From: Clostridiales bacterium
GTDB taxonomy: Bacteria > Bacillota > Clostridia > Oscillospirales > QAKW01
Length of the DNA: 45,227 nt
Assembly: GCA_003343605.1 (NCBI GenBank)
Contig: QAKW01000001.1
Coordinates: 1-45,227 of the forward strand
Direction: 5' to 3'
Numbering within the stretch: position 1 is the stretch's first letter; each line of letters opens with the position of its first letter. The position numbers and the translations under genes are program-made. Shown piece after piece: positions 15,815 through 23,092 of the stretch. A model generated the notes under the pieces. It saw only the letters and a program-made list of their open reading frames with translations, did no database searches and had not been told where the DNA came from.

Positions 15815-16931
15815 ACGTACCTGGGCGGAAGTCAATCTTTCGGCCATTGAAGAAAATTATCAGGCTGTGCGCCGTCGGGTTGGCAGTGATGTGCGGGTAA
15901 TGGCGGTTGTAAAGGCTGATGCTTACGGGCATGGCGTGGCAAAAGTAGCGCCTTTTCTGGAGCGGCATGGCGTGGATTTTTTTGGCGTTTCCTGCCTTCA
16001 GGAGGCGGTGGAGCTACGCGAAGCCGGTATTGTGAGGCCAATATTGATATTGGGCTATACCAGCCCGGATTATTTTGATTCCCTGCTGCGATATGATCTG
16101 AGTCAGGCGGTCTTTACCGTGGAGGACGCGGTGAGTTTCAGCCGGATTGCTGAGAATACCGGAACGAAGGGCAGGATTCATATCGCGGTGGATACGGGCA
16201 TGGGCCGGATCGGATTTGATGCTTTTGAACCGGAAAAGACCATGCCGGAAATCCTGCGTATCGCTGCCTTGCCCGGTCTTTGCTTGGAAGGGCTGTTTAC
16301 CCATTTTTCCGTTGCGGATACGGATGGGCAGGAGGCCTATACAGAAGCACAGTACCGCCGGTTTATGGCGGTAAAGGAAGTTCTAAATCGCGCGGGGTAC
16401 CGGCCTGTTTGCCACGCGGCAAACAGCGCGGGTGTATTTTTACACCAGCGGTATCATCTTGACATGGTTCGTGCCGGTATTGTTTTATATGGGCTGGAGC
16501 CGGGCGGCCGCGCAAATCCGTTTCGCCCCGCGATGGTGATCAAAACATCGATTTCATTTCTTAAAGAGTTGCCCGCCGGGCGCGACATCAGCTATGGCCG
16601 GCATTACACAACATCGGCCCCGGCCCGAATCGCTACGCTGAGCGCCGGATATGCCGATGGATTCCCCCGGGCGCTTTCCGGGCGCGGCATGGTGATGATT
16701 CATGGCCGGCGCGCGCCGATTGTGGGAACGATCTGCATGGACCAAATGATGGTGGATGTAACCGGTATTCCCTGCGCCATCGGCGATGAAGCCATTTTAA
16801 TGGGAGATGGCATTCCTTTTGACCTTCTGGCGGAATCGCTGGGCACCATTCACTATGAACTGATCTGCGGGATCGGTAAGCGGGTGCCGCGGATTTACCT
16901 GGGTTTTCCAGAAAACGAACATACGGTTTGA
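15801..16931 (+). CDS. alr: Alanine racemase
   Basis: PLP enzyme that interconverts L- and D-alanine, supplying D-Ala for peptidoglycan. About 376 residues when started at 15801, the usual length; the longer reading from 15762 adds 13 residues unlike the family and is rejected. Lys38 in VVKADAYGHG is the PLP lysine; the second catalytic base is the Tyr within SYGRHYTT followed by TLSAGYADGFPR; IVGTICMDQMMVDVT is conserved. GGAGTTGGAG lies inside the end of nnr. It is the third gene of the small operon and is followed by a short hairpin (about 16933-16949) with no good T-tract. Confidence 0.96.
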   Translation: MELFKRTWAEVNLSAIEENYQAVRRRVGSDVRVMAVVKADAYGHGVAKVAPFLERHGVDFFGVSCLQEAVELREAGIVRPILILGYTSPDYFDSLLRYDLSQAVFTVEDAVSFSRIAENTGTKGRIHIAVDTGMGRIGFDAFEPEKTMPEILRIAALPGLCLEGLFTHFSVADTDGQEAYTEAQYRRFMAVKEVLNRAGYRPVCHAANSAGVFLHQRYHLDMVRAGIVLYGLEPGGRANPFRPAMVIKTSISFLKELPAGRDISYGRHYTTSAPARIATLSAGYADGFPRALSGRGMVMIHGRRAPIVGTICMDQMMVDVTGIPCAIGDEAILMGDGIPFDLLAESLGTIHYELICGIGKRVPRIYLGFPENEHTV

Positions 16932-16983
16932 TCTTCCCGCAGCGGGAAGTTAAACGATATAATATTATAGGAGGATTAAGACG

Positions 16984-17433
16984 ATGAGAATTTGTCCACA
17001 TTGCAAGGCGGCCTGCTCTGATAGCGATCGTTTTTGCATGAAGTGCGGGGAGCCTCTGCCGGAGGGCAGTAATCAGGAAGGTGCGCAGATCCCGGTTTAT
17101 CAGCCGCCATCAGGTTATGCACAATATCAGAAGGAAGAGGAAACTATCGGTATTGGAAGATGGCTTCTATATCAGATTGTGCTATTGATTCCTATTGCCA
17201 ACATCGTAATGCTGTTTGTTTGGAGTTTTGGTAATAGTGAAAAGAATCAAACCTTCCGTAACTGGGCAAAATCCAGATTGATCTTTTTGCTGATTGAAGT
17301 GGTGTTTTCAATCCTTTTAGTTGCTGTGCTCGTCCCCATAATTATTTCAGCAGCCAGCAGTAGTGAGGTTGGAAACGAGTTCTGGAGAGGCTTCGAGGAA
17401 GGTTATTATTACTATAACAGCTTCAATGGATAA
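16984..17433 (+). CDS. Zinc-ribbon membrane protein of unknown function
   Basis: A 149-residue protein. The N-terminus is a zinc ribbon with C4, C7, C18 and C21 (CPHC and CMKC), then a Pro-rich linker, then two hydrophobic segments around residues 62-78 and 97-121. This resembles the many zinc-ribbon plus membrane proteins of Firmicutes with no known role. AGGAGG at 16969-16974 gives a good start, and a TATAAT at 16958-16963 could be a weak promoter -10. It lies between alr and a LysR gene in the same direction. Confidence 0.75.
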   Translation: MRICPHCKAACSDSDRFCMKCGEPLPEGSNQEGAQIPVYQPPSGYAQYQKEEETIGIGRWLLYQIVLLIPIANIVMLFVWSFGNSEKNQTFRNWAKSRLIFLLIEVVFSILLVAVLVPIIISAASSSEVGNEFWRGFEEGYYYYNSFNG

Positions 17434-17465
17434 TTAAGATAAAAAACGGCACAAGGAGGTGCGTT

Positions 17466-18395
17466 ATGAATATTGTTCACTTAAAGTATGCGGTAGAAAT
17501 CGCAAAAACAAAATCTATCAGCAAAGCGGCGGAGAACCTTTATATGGGGCAGCCGAATCTGAGCCGCGCGATTCGTGAACTGGAAGATAATCTGGGCATC
17601 ACCATTTTTAACCGCACCTCCAAAGGAATCTCCATTACGCCGGACGGAGAGGAATTTCTGCAGTATGCGCGCCGGATTATCGCGCAGGTAGACGAGATGG
17701 AGGATCTTTATCAGAAAGGGCGCAGCCATAAACGCCGTTTTTCCATCTCTGTTCCGCGCGCAAGCTATATCTCGGCTGCATTTGCCGCCTTTACCGCGCA
17801 GCTTGGTGTAAAAGAGCCGGCGGATATTTACTATAAAGAGACCAATTCCATGCGCACGATCAACAACGTGGTGCGGGAAGAATTCAATTTGGGTATTATC
17901 CGCTATCAGGAAGGCTTTGAGCAGTATTTTAAAAATCAGTTTGAAGATAAAAAACTGGTGAGCGAAACCATCGCTGAATTTGCCTATTGCCTGCTGATGC
18001 ATCAGGATCATCCGCTGGCGGTGCGGGAAGATATTCAGCCTGAAGAGCTTGCGCCCTATTTTGAAATCTGCCATGCAGATCCCTATGTCCCATCACTCCC
18101 GCTGATCGATGTAAAAAAAGCGGAACTCTCCGAATTTGTGGATAAACGGATCTATGTTTATGAACGCGCAAGCCAGTTTTTGCTTCTTGAACAAATGCCG
18201 AACGCTTTTATGTGGGTTTCTCCGGTTCCGGATGAACTGCTGCAGAAATATCATTTGATTCAGAAGGCAAGCGCTGCGAATCAGCGCATATATAAAGATG
18301 TTCTGGTTTACCGGCAGGGGTATAAGCTCACCAGCCTGGATTACGCTTTTATTACAGCGCTTTGCGAGGCAAAACGAAAAATTATTTCGGATTAA
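17466..18395 (+). CDS. LysR family transcriptional regulator
   Basis: A 309-residue LysR-type regulator: winged helix-turn-helix in residues 1-60 (SISKAAENLYMGQPNLSRAIRELED and NRTSKGISITPDGEEFL) and an effector-binding periplasmic-binding-like domain from about 90. AAGGAGGTG is 6 bases before the start, an excellent ribosome binding site. LysR proteins usually act on neighbouring genes. Here the next gene is rex, 305 bases downstream in the same direction, and that gap contains paired TATATCGATA-type repeats. No inducer can be inferred. Confidence 0.92.
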   Translation: MNIVHLKYAVEIAKTKSISKAAENLYMGQPNLSRAIRELEDNLGITIFNRTSKGISITPDGEEFLQYARRIIAQVDEMEDLYQKGRSHKRRFSISVPRASYISAAFAAFTAQLGVKEPADIYYKETNSMRTINNVVREEFNLGIIRYQEGFEQYFKNQFEDKKLVSETIAEFAYCLLMHQDHPLAVREDIQPEELAPYFEICHADPYVPSLPLIDVKKAELSEFVDKRIYVYERASQFLLLEQMPNAFMWVSPVPDELLQKYHLIQKASAANQRIYKDVLVYRQGYKLTSLDYAFITALCEAKRKIISD

Positions 18396-18403
18396 GCACC
18401 TGA

Positions 18404-18427
18404 TATATCGATAATGATATATCGAAA
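18404..18427 (+). repeat. First pair of TATATCGAWA direct repeats
   Basis: TATATCGATA (18404-18413) and TATATCGAAA (18418-18427) are offset by 14 bases, starting just 9 bases after the lysR stop codon. They match the pair at 18609-18632 in sequence and spacing. Confidence 0.7.
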
Positions 18428-18493
18428 TAAACCCCGCGGTTTGTTAATAACCGGCAAAGAGAAGGGTTCTGCCGTTTGGCAGGATGATTTTAG

Positions 18494-18546
18494 AAGAAGC
18501 AGCAAACACCAGTCAAATAGCGGGTGTTTGCCGCTTCTTTTATTTT
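18494..18546 (+). terminator. Intrinsic terminator of lysR
   Basis: A long stem with one mismatch (18494-18510 with 18523-18539), 12-base loop, followed by a T-rich tail (18538-18546). Nothing else upstream in the gap needs a terminator, so it most likely ends the lysR transcript. Confidence 0.8.
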
Positions 18547-18608
18547 GTTAAAAAATTAGTTATTGCAAAAAAAGTTGAAAAAAGAATGTATTTTTTATAT
18601 TCAGGAAG

Positions 18609-18632
18609 TATATCGATAGGTGTATATCGATA
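18609..18632 (+). repeat. Second pair of TATATCGATA direct repeats, likely operator
   Basis: TATATCGATA at 18609-18618 and again at 18623-18632, offset by 14 bases as in the first pair. The pair ends 14 bases before the rex -35 box, the usual place for an activator site. Each copy holds the palindrome TATCGATA. Confidence 0.65.
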
Positions 18633-18646
18633 TGCTTAATTCGCAT

Positions 18647-18675
18647 TTGCCAAGTGTGCGCTGTGCGTTTATAAT
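18647..18675 (+). promoter_or_regulatory. Predicted sigma-A promoter for the rex-adhE operon
   Basis: TTGCCA (18647-18652), 17-base spacer, TATAAT (18670-18675), 25 bases before rex. AGGAAAGGAG (18681-18690) is the ribosome binding site. Confidence 0.75.
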
Positions 18676-18700
18676 AAAACAGGAAAGGAGATAAAACGCT

Positions 18701-19336
18701 ATGAATCTGACATTGACTGTTTTTAGAAGATTGTCACTTTACTTGCATTATCTCAAACAACTTCCGCCGGAGGTGACGCGGATATCCGCAACCACGATCG
18801 CTTCTGATCTGGGCCTGGGGGAGGTGCTGGTGCGCAAAGAGCTCAGCCAGGCAAGCGCTGCGGCGGGCCGGCCGAAAACCGGATATGTGGTTGCCTCGCT
18901 GATTCATGCGTTGGAAAACTTTCTGGGGTATAATCAGCTTTGCCGCGCGGTGGTCGCCGGCGCGGGGAAACTGGGCAGGGCCCTGATGGGCTATGATGGC
19001 TTTACCGATTACGGGCTTTATATTGCCGCTGCTTTTGATATTAATGAAGAAATCATTGGTACACAGGAAGCGGGCCGGCCGATTCTTTCAATGGAGGATC
19101 TGCCCGTTTTCTGCCGTCAGCAAACGGTGGATATCGGCATTATTACCGTACCGGGAATCGCCGCGCAGAGCGTATGCGACCGGCTTTGTGAAAATGGGGT
19201 TCGGGCAATCTGGTGTTTTGCGCCGGCGGCGCTTTCCGCGCCGGAAGGCGTGCTGATACAATATGAGAACATGGCGGCTTCGCTGGCAATGCTCTCAAGC
19301 CATTTAAAGCATATCAGCGAGCAACAGGTGATTTAG
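18701..19336 (+). CDS. rex: Redox-sensing transcriptional repressor Rex
   Basis: A 211-residue Rex protein: N-terminal winged helix (about 1-80; RLSLYLHYLKQLPP, SATTIASDLGLGEVLVRKELS) and an NAD(H)-binding Rossmann domain starting near residue 85 with VVAGAGKLGRAL. Rex binds DNA when NADH/NAD+ is low and is released by NADH, so fermentation genes such as adhE are turned on when reductant accumulates. Here the usual GxGxxG motif is present as GAGKLG. It is followed 30 bases later by adhE with no terminator or promoter between, so rex and adhE are probably one transcript and Rex may control itself. A clear two-halved Rex operator was not found by eye. Confidence 0.95.
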   Translation: MNLTLTVFRRLSLYLHYLKQLPPEVTRISATTIASDLGLGEVLVRKELSQASAAAGRPKTGYVVASLIHALENFLGYNQLCRAVVAGAGKLGRALMGYDGFTDYGLYIAAAFDINEEIIGTQEAGRPILSMEDLPVFCRQQTVDIGIITVPGIAAQSVCDRLCENGVRAIWCFAPAALSAPEGVLIQYENMAASLAMLSSHLKHISEQQVI

Positions 19337-19366
19337 TTTTATTATGAGGAGAAGGAGAATTGTAAC

Positions 19367-21985
19367 ATGGAAAACAGCAAGCGTGCAATTGTAGACAGTG
19401 TGGAACGGCTCGAAGAGGAACTGGTGCGGGTCAAAAAGGCGCAGGAAGCCTTCGCAACATTTACCCAAGAGCAGGTAGACGCAATTTTTAAGGCGGCTGC
19501 CGTTGCTGCAAACAAAATGCGGATCCCGCTGGCAAAGGAAGCGGTAGAGGAAACGGGCATGGGCGTTGCGGAAGATAAAGTGATCAAAAATCATTACGCC
19601 GCCGAATATATCTATAATGCCTATAAGGATACCAAAACCTGTGGAATTATTGAAGAAGACAAGGCGTTTGGCACCATTAAGATTGCGGAGCCTATCGGCG
19701 TGATCGCCGCCGTGATTCCCACAACCAACCCTACCTCCACAGCGATTTTTAAAACACTCCTTGCGCTTAAAACCCGCAACGGGATTATGATCAGCCCGCA
19801 TCCGCGGGCAAAGGGCTGCACCATTCACGCGGCACAGATCGTGCTGGAGGCTGCGGTAAAAGCCGGCGCCCCGGAGGGAATTATCAGCTGGATCGATGTT
19901 CCGAGCCTGGAGATGACCAATCTCTTAATGAAAGAGGCCGATATTATTCTGGCTACCGGCGGCCCGGGCATGGTAAAGGCGGCCTATTCAAGCGGTACGC
20001 CCGCTCTGGGCGTAGGCGCGGGCAATACTCCGGCGATTATCGATGATACCGCGGATATTCTGCTTGCCGTAAATTCCATCATCCACTCCAAGACCTTTGA
20101 TAACGGAATGATCTGTGCTTCCGAACAGTCCGTCATTGTTTTGGATAAGGTCTATAAGACGGTAAAAAAAGAATTCGCCGATCGGGGCTGCTATTTCCTG
20201 AATCCGGATGAAACCGAAAAAATCCGCAAAACCATTTTGATCAATGGCGCCTTGAATTCTAAGATTGTCGGCCAGCGGCCGGTAACCATTGCCGCACTGG
20301 CCGGGATCACGGTTCCGGAAGCTACCAAGATTTTGATTGGGGAAGTGGAATCTGTAGATATCAGCGAAGAATTTGCCCATGAAAAGCTTTCGCCGGTTTT
20401 AGCGATGTATAAAGCCAAAACCATCGAAGAAGCTTTTGATAAAGCCGAGCACCTGATTGCAGACGGCGGCTTCGGCCATACTTCCTCGATCTATCTGAAT
20501 CCGGTTACCGAGCGGAAGAAGCTGGAGGATTTTGCGGCCAGAATGAAGACCTGCCGGATTCTGGTGAACACGCCTTCTTCTCAGGGTGGTATCGGCGATC
20601 TTTATAACTTTAAGCTGGCTCCTTCTCTTACGCTTGGCTGCGGTTCCTGGGGCGGAAACTCCGTTTCGGAGAACGTGGGCGTAAAGCATCTGATTAATAT
20701 TAAAACCGTAGCGGAGAGGAGAGAGAATATGCTTTGGTTCCGAGCACCTTCCAAAATTTATATGAAGAAGGGCTGCCTGCCGGTCGCCCTGGATGAGCTG
20801 AGAAGCGTTCTGGGAAAGAAACGGGTCTTTATTGTTACCGATACCTTCCTGTTTGAAAATGGTTATACCAGGCCCATCACCGATAAGCTGGATGAAATGG
20901 GCATTGTGCATACCACATTTTCCAATGTTGCCCCCGATCCGACCCTGGCCTGTGCCAGAGAGGGTGCGGAGCAGATGCGCACATTCAAGCCCGATTGCAT
21001 TATTGCGCTCGGCGGCGGCTCCGCGATGGACGCCGGTAAAATTATGTGGGTGCTCTATGAACATCCCGAAGCCGACTTTTTGGATATGGCCATGCGGTTT
21101 GTGGATATCCGCAAACGGGTTTATACCTTCCCGAAGATGGGGGAGAAGGCTTATTTTATTGCAATTCCGACCTCTGCCGGAACCGGCTCTGAAGTGACGC
21201 CCTTTGCGGTTATTACCGATGAGAGCACCGGCGTAAAATACCCGCTGGCCGATTATGAGCTTTTGCCGAATATGGCGATTATTGATGCAGATCTGCACAT
21301 GAGCGCACCGAAGGGCTTGACTGCCGCCTCCGGGATCGATGCGGTGACGCATGCGCTGGAGGCCTATGCCGCGATGCTGGCAACAGATTATACCGACGGG
21401 CTTGCAATCCGTGCACTGCAAATGATCTTTGAATATCTGCCCCGCGCTTATGATAATGGTCCCAACGATCCCGTTGCCCGGGAGAAAATGGCCAATGCGG
21501 CGACTATGGCCGGTATGGCTTTTGCCAATGCGTTTCTGGGCGTCTGCCATTCCATGGCCCACAAGCTGGGCGCATTCCATCATCTGCCGCATGGTGTTGC
21601 CAACGCGCTGATGATCGATGAAGTTCTGCGGTTCAATGCCAGCGAGGTTCCCGCGAAGATGGGCACTTTCCCGCAATATGATCACCCGCATACGCTGGCC
21701 CGGTACGCCGAGGTGGCTGATGCACTGGGAATTAAAGGCAAGAACGATAGTGAAAAGCTGGAAAATCTTATTGCCGCCCTTGACGAGCTGAAAGAGAAGG
21801 TTGGCATCAAAAAGAGCATTCAGGAATACGGCATCGATGAGAAAGACTTCCTTGCGCGGCTGGATGAGATGGTGGAGCAGGCCTTTGACGATCAGTGCAC
21901 CGGTGCAAATCCGCGTTATCCGCTGATGAGCGAAATCAAACAGATGTACCTCAACGCCTATTACGGCAAACATGAGAACGTTTAA
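19367..21985 (+). CDS. adhE: Bifunctional acetaldehyde-CoA / alcohol dehydrogenase
   Basis: Reduces acetyl-CoA to acetaldehyde and then to ethanol, oxidising two NADH; it forms spirosome filaments in the cytoplasm of other bacteria. 872 residues, full length. The N-terminal aldehyde dehydrogenase half (about 1-440) has PTTNPTSTAIFK, ATGGPGMVKAAYSSGTPALGVGAGN and the catalytic Cys250 in DNGMICASEQS. The C-terminal iron alcohol dehydrogenase half (about 450-865) has ALGGGSAMDAGK, PTSAGTGSEVTPFAVITDE, and the iron-binding His region DAVTHALEAY and CHSMAHKLGAFHHLPHGVANAL. GGAGAAGGAG precedes the start. It lies directly behind rex, the expected regulator, and ahead of the hydrogenase genes. Confidence 0.97.
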   Translation: MENSKRAIVDSVERLEEELVRVKKAQEAFATFTQEQVDAIFKAAAVAANKMRIPLAKEAVEETGMGVAEDKVIKNHYAAEYIYNAYKDTKTCGIIEEDKAFGTIKIAEPIGVIAAVIPTTNPTSTAIFKTLLALKTRNGIMISPHPRAKGCTIHAAQIVLEAAVKAGAPEGIISWIDVPSLEMTNLLMKEADIILATGGPGMVKAAYSSGTPALGVGAGNTPAIIDDTADILLAVNSIIHSKTFDNGMICASEQSVIVLDKVYKTVKKEFADRGCYFLNPDETEKIRKTILINGALNSKIVGQRPVTIAALAGITVPEATKILIGEVESVDISEEFAHEKLSPVLAMYKAKTIEEAFDKAEHLIADGGFGHTSSIYLNPVTERKKLEDFAARMKTCRILVNTPSSQGGIGDLYNFKLAPSLTLGCGSWGGNSVSENVGVKHLINIKTVAERRENMLWFRAPSKIYMKKGCLPVALDELRSVLGKKRVFIVTDTFLFENGYTRPITDKLDEMGIVHTTFSNVAPDPTLACAREGAEQMRTFKPDCIIALGGGSAMDAGKIMWVLYEHPEADFLDMAMRFVDIRKRVYTFPKMGEKAYFIAIPTSAGTGSEVTPFAVITDESTGVKYPLADYELLPNMAIIDADLHMSAPKGLTAASGIDAVTHALEAYAAMLATDYTDGLAIRALQMIFEYLPRAYDNGPNDPVAREKMANAATMAGMAFANAFLGVCHSMAHKLGAFHHLPHGVANALMIDEVLRFNASEVPAKMGTFPQYDHPHTLARYAEVADALGIKGKNDSEKLENLIAALDELKEKVGIKKSIQEYGIDEKDFLARLDEMVEQAFDDQCTGANPRYPLMSEIKQMYLNAYYGKHENV

Positions 21986-21998
21986 GGAGGAACAGATC

Positions 21999-22751
21999 AT
22001 GAATTTAGACAGAGTGATTGCGGTAAGGAACAATAAAACGGTTTATCGGGATGGAAATAAGGCGCTGAAGGTTTTCGATGCGGATTATTCCAAGGCAGAT
22101 ATTTTGAATGAAGCGCTCAATCAGGCGCGTGTAGAGGAAACCGGCCTGAACATCCCACGGATTCTGGAGGTTACCACGATGGAAGACGGAAAGTGGGTCA
22201 TCGTTTCCGATTTCATCAAGGGGAAAACACTTGCTCAGCTGATGGAGGAGCATCCCGAGAAACACGATCAATATCTGGAAGAATTTGTGGAACTGCAGAT
22301 GCATGTTCATGCAATGAAGGCGCCGGATCTCAATAAACTCAAAGATAAGATGAATCGCAAGATTTCCCAGGCGGAGCTGGATGCAACCACCCGCTATGAT
22401 CTGCATACCCGCCTGGAGGGGATGCCCAAGCATAATAAAGTCTGCCACGGAGATTTTAATCCTTCTAATATTATTATTACCGAAGATGGAACCCCTTATA
22501 TTCTGGACTGGTCTCATGCTACGCAGGGGAATGCATCGGCGGATGTGGCCCGCACTTATCTGCTGTTTTGCCTGAACGGGGATGAAGCTACTGCAAAACA
22601 GTATCTGGATCTCTATTGCCGCAAGAGTGATGTTGCAAAACAGTATGTTCAGAAATGGCTGCCGATCGTGGCGGCTTCCCAATCGGTTAAAGGAAAGCCG
22701 GAGGAACGCCAGTTCCTGCTTTCCTGGGTCGACGTAGTCGATTACGAATAA
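21999..22751 (+). CDS. APH/choline kinase-fold phosphotransferase
   Basis: A protein of about 250 residues with the aminoglycoside phosphotransferase/CotS-type kinase fold. Start 21999 has AAGGAGG 8 bases upstream; a longer frame from 21972 lies in the end of adhE and is rejected. The N-lobe contains KALKVFDADYSKADILNEAL and WVIVSDFIKGKTLAQLME; the catalytic loop is HGDFNPSN with Asp152, and the metal-binding Asp is in YILDWSHAT near residue 170. Family members phosphorylate small molecules (antibiotics, choline, spore-coat related substrates) or, more rarely, proteins. Its place between adhE and the hydrogenase genes is unusual, and its substrate is unknown. Confidence 0.85.
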   Translation: MNLDRVIAVRNNKTVYRDGNKALKVFDADYSKADILNEALNQARVEETGLNIPRILEVTTMEDGKWVIVSDFIKGKTLAQLMEEHPEKHDQYLEEFVELQMHVHAMKAPDLNKLKDKMNRKISQAELDATTRYDLHTRLEGMPKHNKVCHGDFNPSNIIITEDGTPYILDWSHATQGNASADVARTYLLFCLNGDEATAKQYLDLYCRKSDVAKQYVQKWLPIVAASQSVKGKPEERQFLLSWVDVVDYE

Positions 22752-22770
22752 GGAAGGGAGCATCGGGAAA

Positions 22771-23010
22771 ATGAAACTGATGGTTTGTATTGGCAGTTCC
22801 TGCCATTTAAAAGGATCCCGCCAGGTTGTGGAACAGCTGCAGAGCCTGATTGCGGAACACCAGCTGAAAGATAAAGTAGAGCTGGGGGGTACCTTTTGTA
22901 TGGGGAAATGTCAGCAGGGCGTTTGCCTGACCCGAGACGAGGACTTTTTTTCAGTAACCCCGGAAACGACGAAAGACTTTTTCTATCAGGAAGTACTTCC
23001 AAAGGTTTAA
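22771..23010 (+). CDS. Thioredoxin-fold [2Fe-2S] ferredoxin-like protein
   Basis: A 79-residue protein matching the thioredoxin-like [2Fe-2S] domain of NuoE/HydC type subunits. The four cluster cysteines are C6 and C11 (CIGSSC) and the FCMGKC pair near residues 48-52, giving C-x4-C then C-x3-C. It is far smaller than a complete NuoE, so it is a stand-alone electron carrier or redox partner, as found beside sensory and monomeric [FeFe]-hydrogenases in Clostridia and Thermotoga (TM1420-like). It follows the kinase gene by 19 bases, with a GGAAGGGAG ribosome binding site. Confidence 0.88.
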   Translation: MKLMVCIGSSCHLKGSRQVVEQLQSLIAEHQLKDKVELGGTFCMGKCQQGVCLTRDEDFFSVTPETTKDFFYQEVLPKV

Positions 23011-23023
23011 ATCCCCGCATTTT

Positions 23024-23058
23024 GGAAAGCGCGTGCCGAGACCCGGCACGCGCTTTCC
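23024..23058 (+). other. Strong intercistronic stem-loop without a T-tract
   Basis: A perfect 14-bp stem (23024-23037 with 23045-23058) with a 7-base loop lies between the ferredoxin and the sensory hydrogenase genes. No run of T follows on either strand, so it is not a standard terminator. It may protect or separate parts of the message. Confidence 0.65.
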
Positions 23059-23092
23059 GGAGAACCATCGATTAGGAAGGAGTTTGATACGC

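Larger units (their letters stand above)
18396..18700. other. 305-base intergenic region between lysR and rex
   Basis: Contains two pairs of direct repeats (18404-18427 and 18609-18632), a small CTGCC/GGCAG hairpin near 18467-18480, a strong terminator (18494-18546) and the rex promoter (18647-18675). TTGTTAA occurs at 18441-18447 and 18545-18551, a half-site of the clostridial Rex operator, but neither has a good second half. No gene is seen. Confidence 0.8.

Noticed and set aside
18433..18480. Possible small regulatory RNA or riboswitch around the CTGCC/GGCAG hairpin
   Set aside because: The hairpin is short and I recognise no known riboswitch core.
18441..18562. Possible Rex operators at TTGTTAA (18441-18447 and 18545-18551)
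   Set aside because: Only the left half matches the clostridial Rex consensus; the right halves are poor and both lie upstream of the promoter and partly in the terminator region.
20399..22033. A 544-codon open frame on the minus strand across adhE
   Set aside because: It is a long antisense shadow of adhE; the protein has no recognisable domain and the plus-strand gene is unambiguous.
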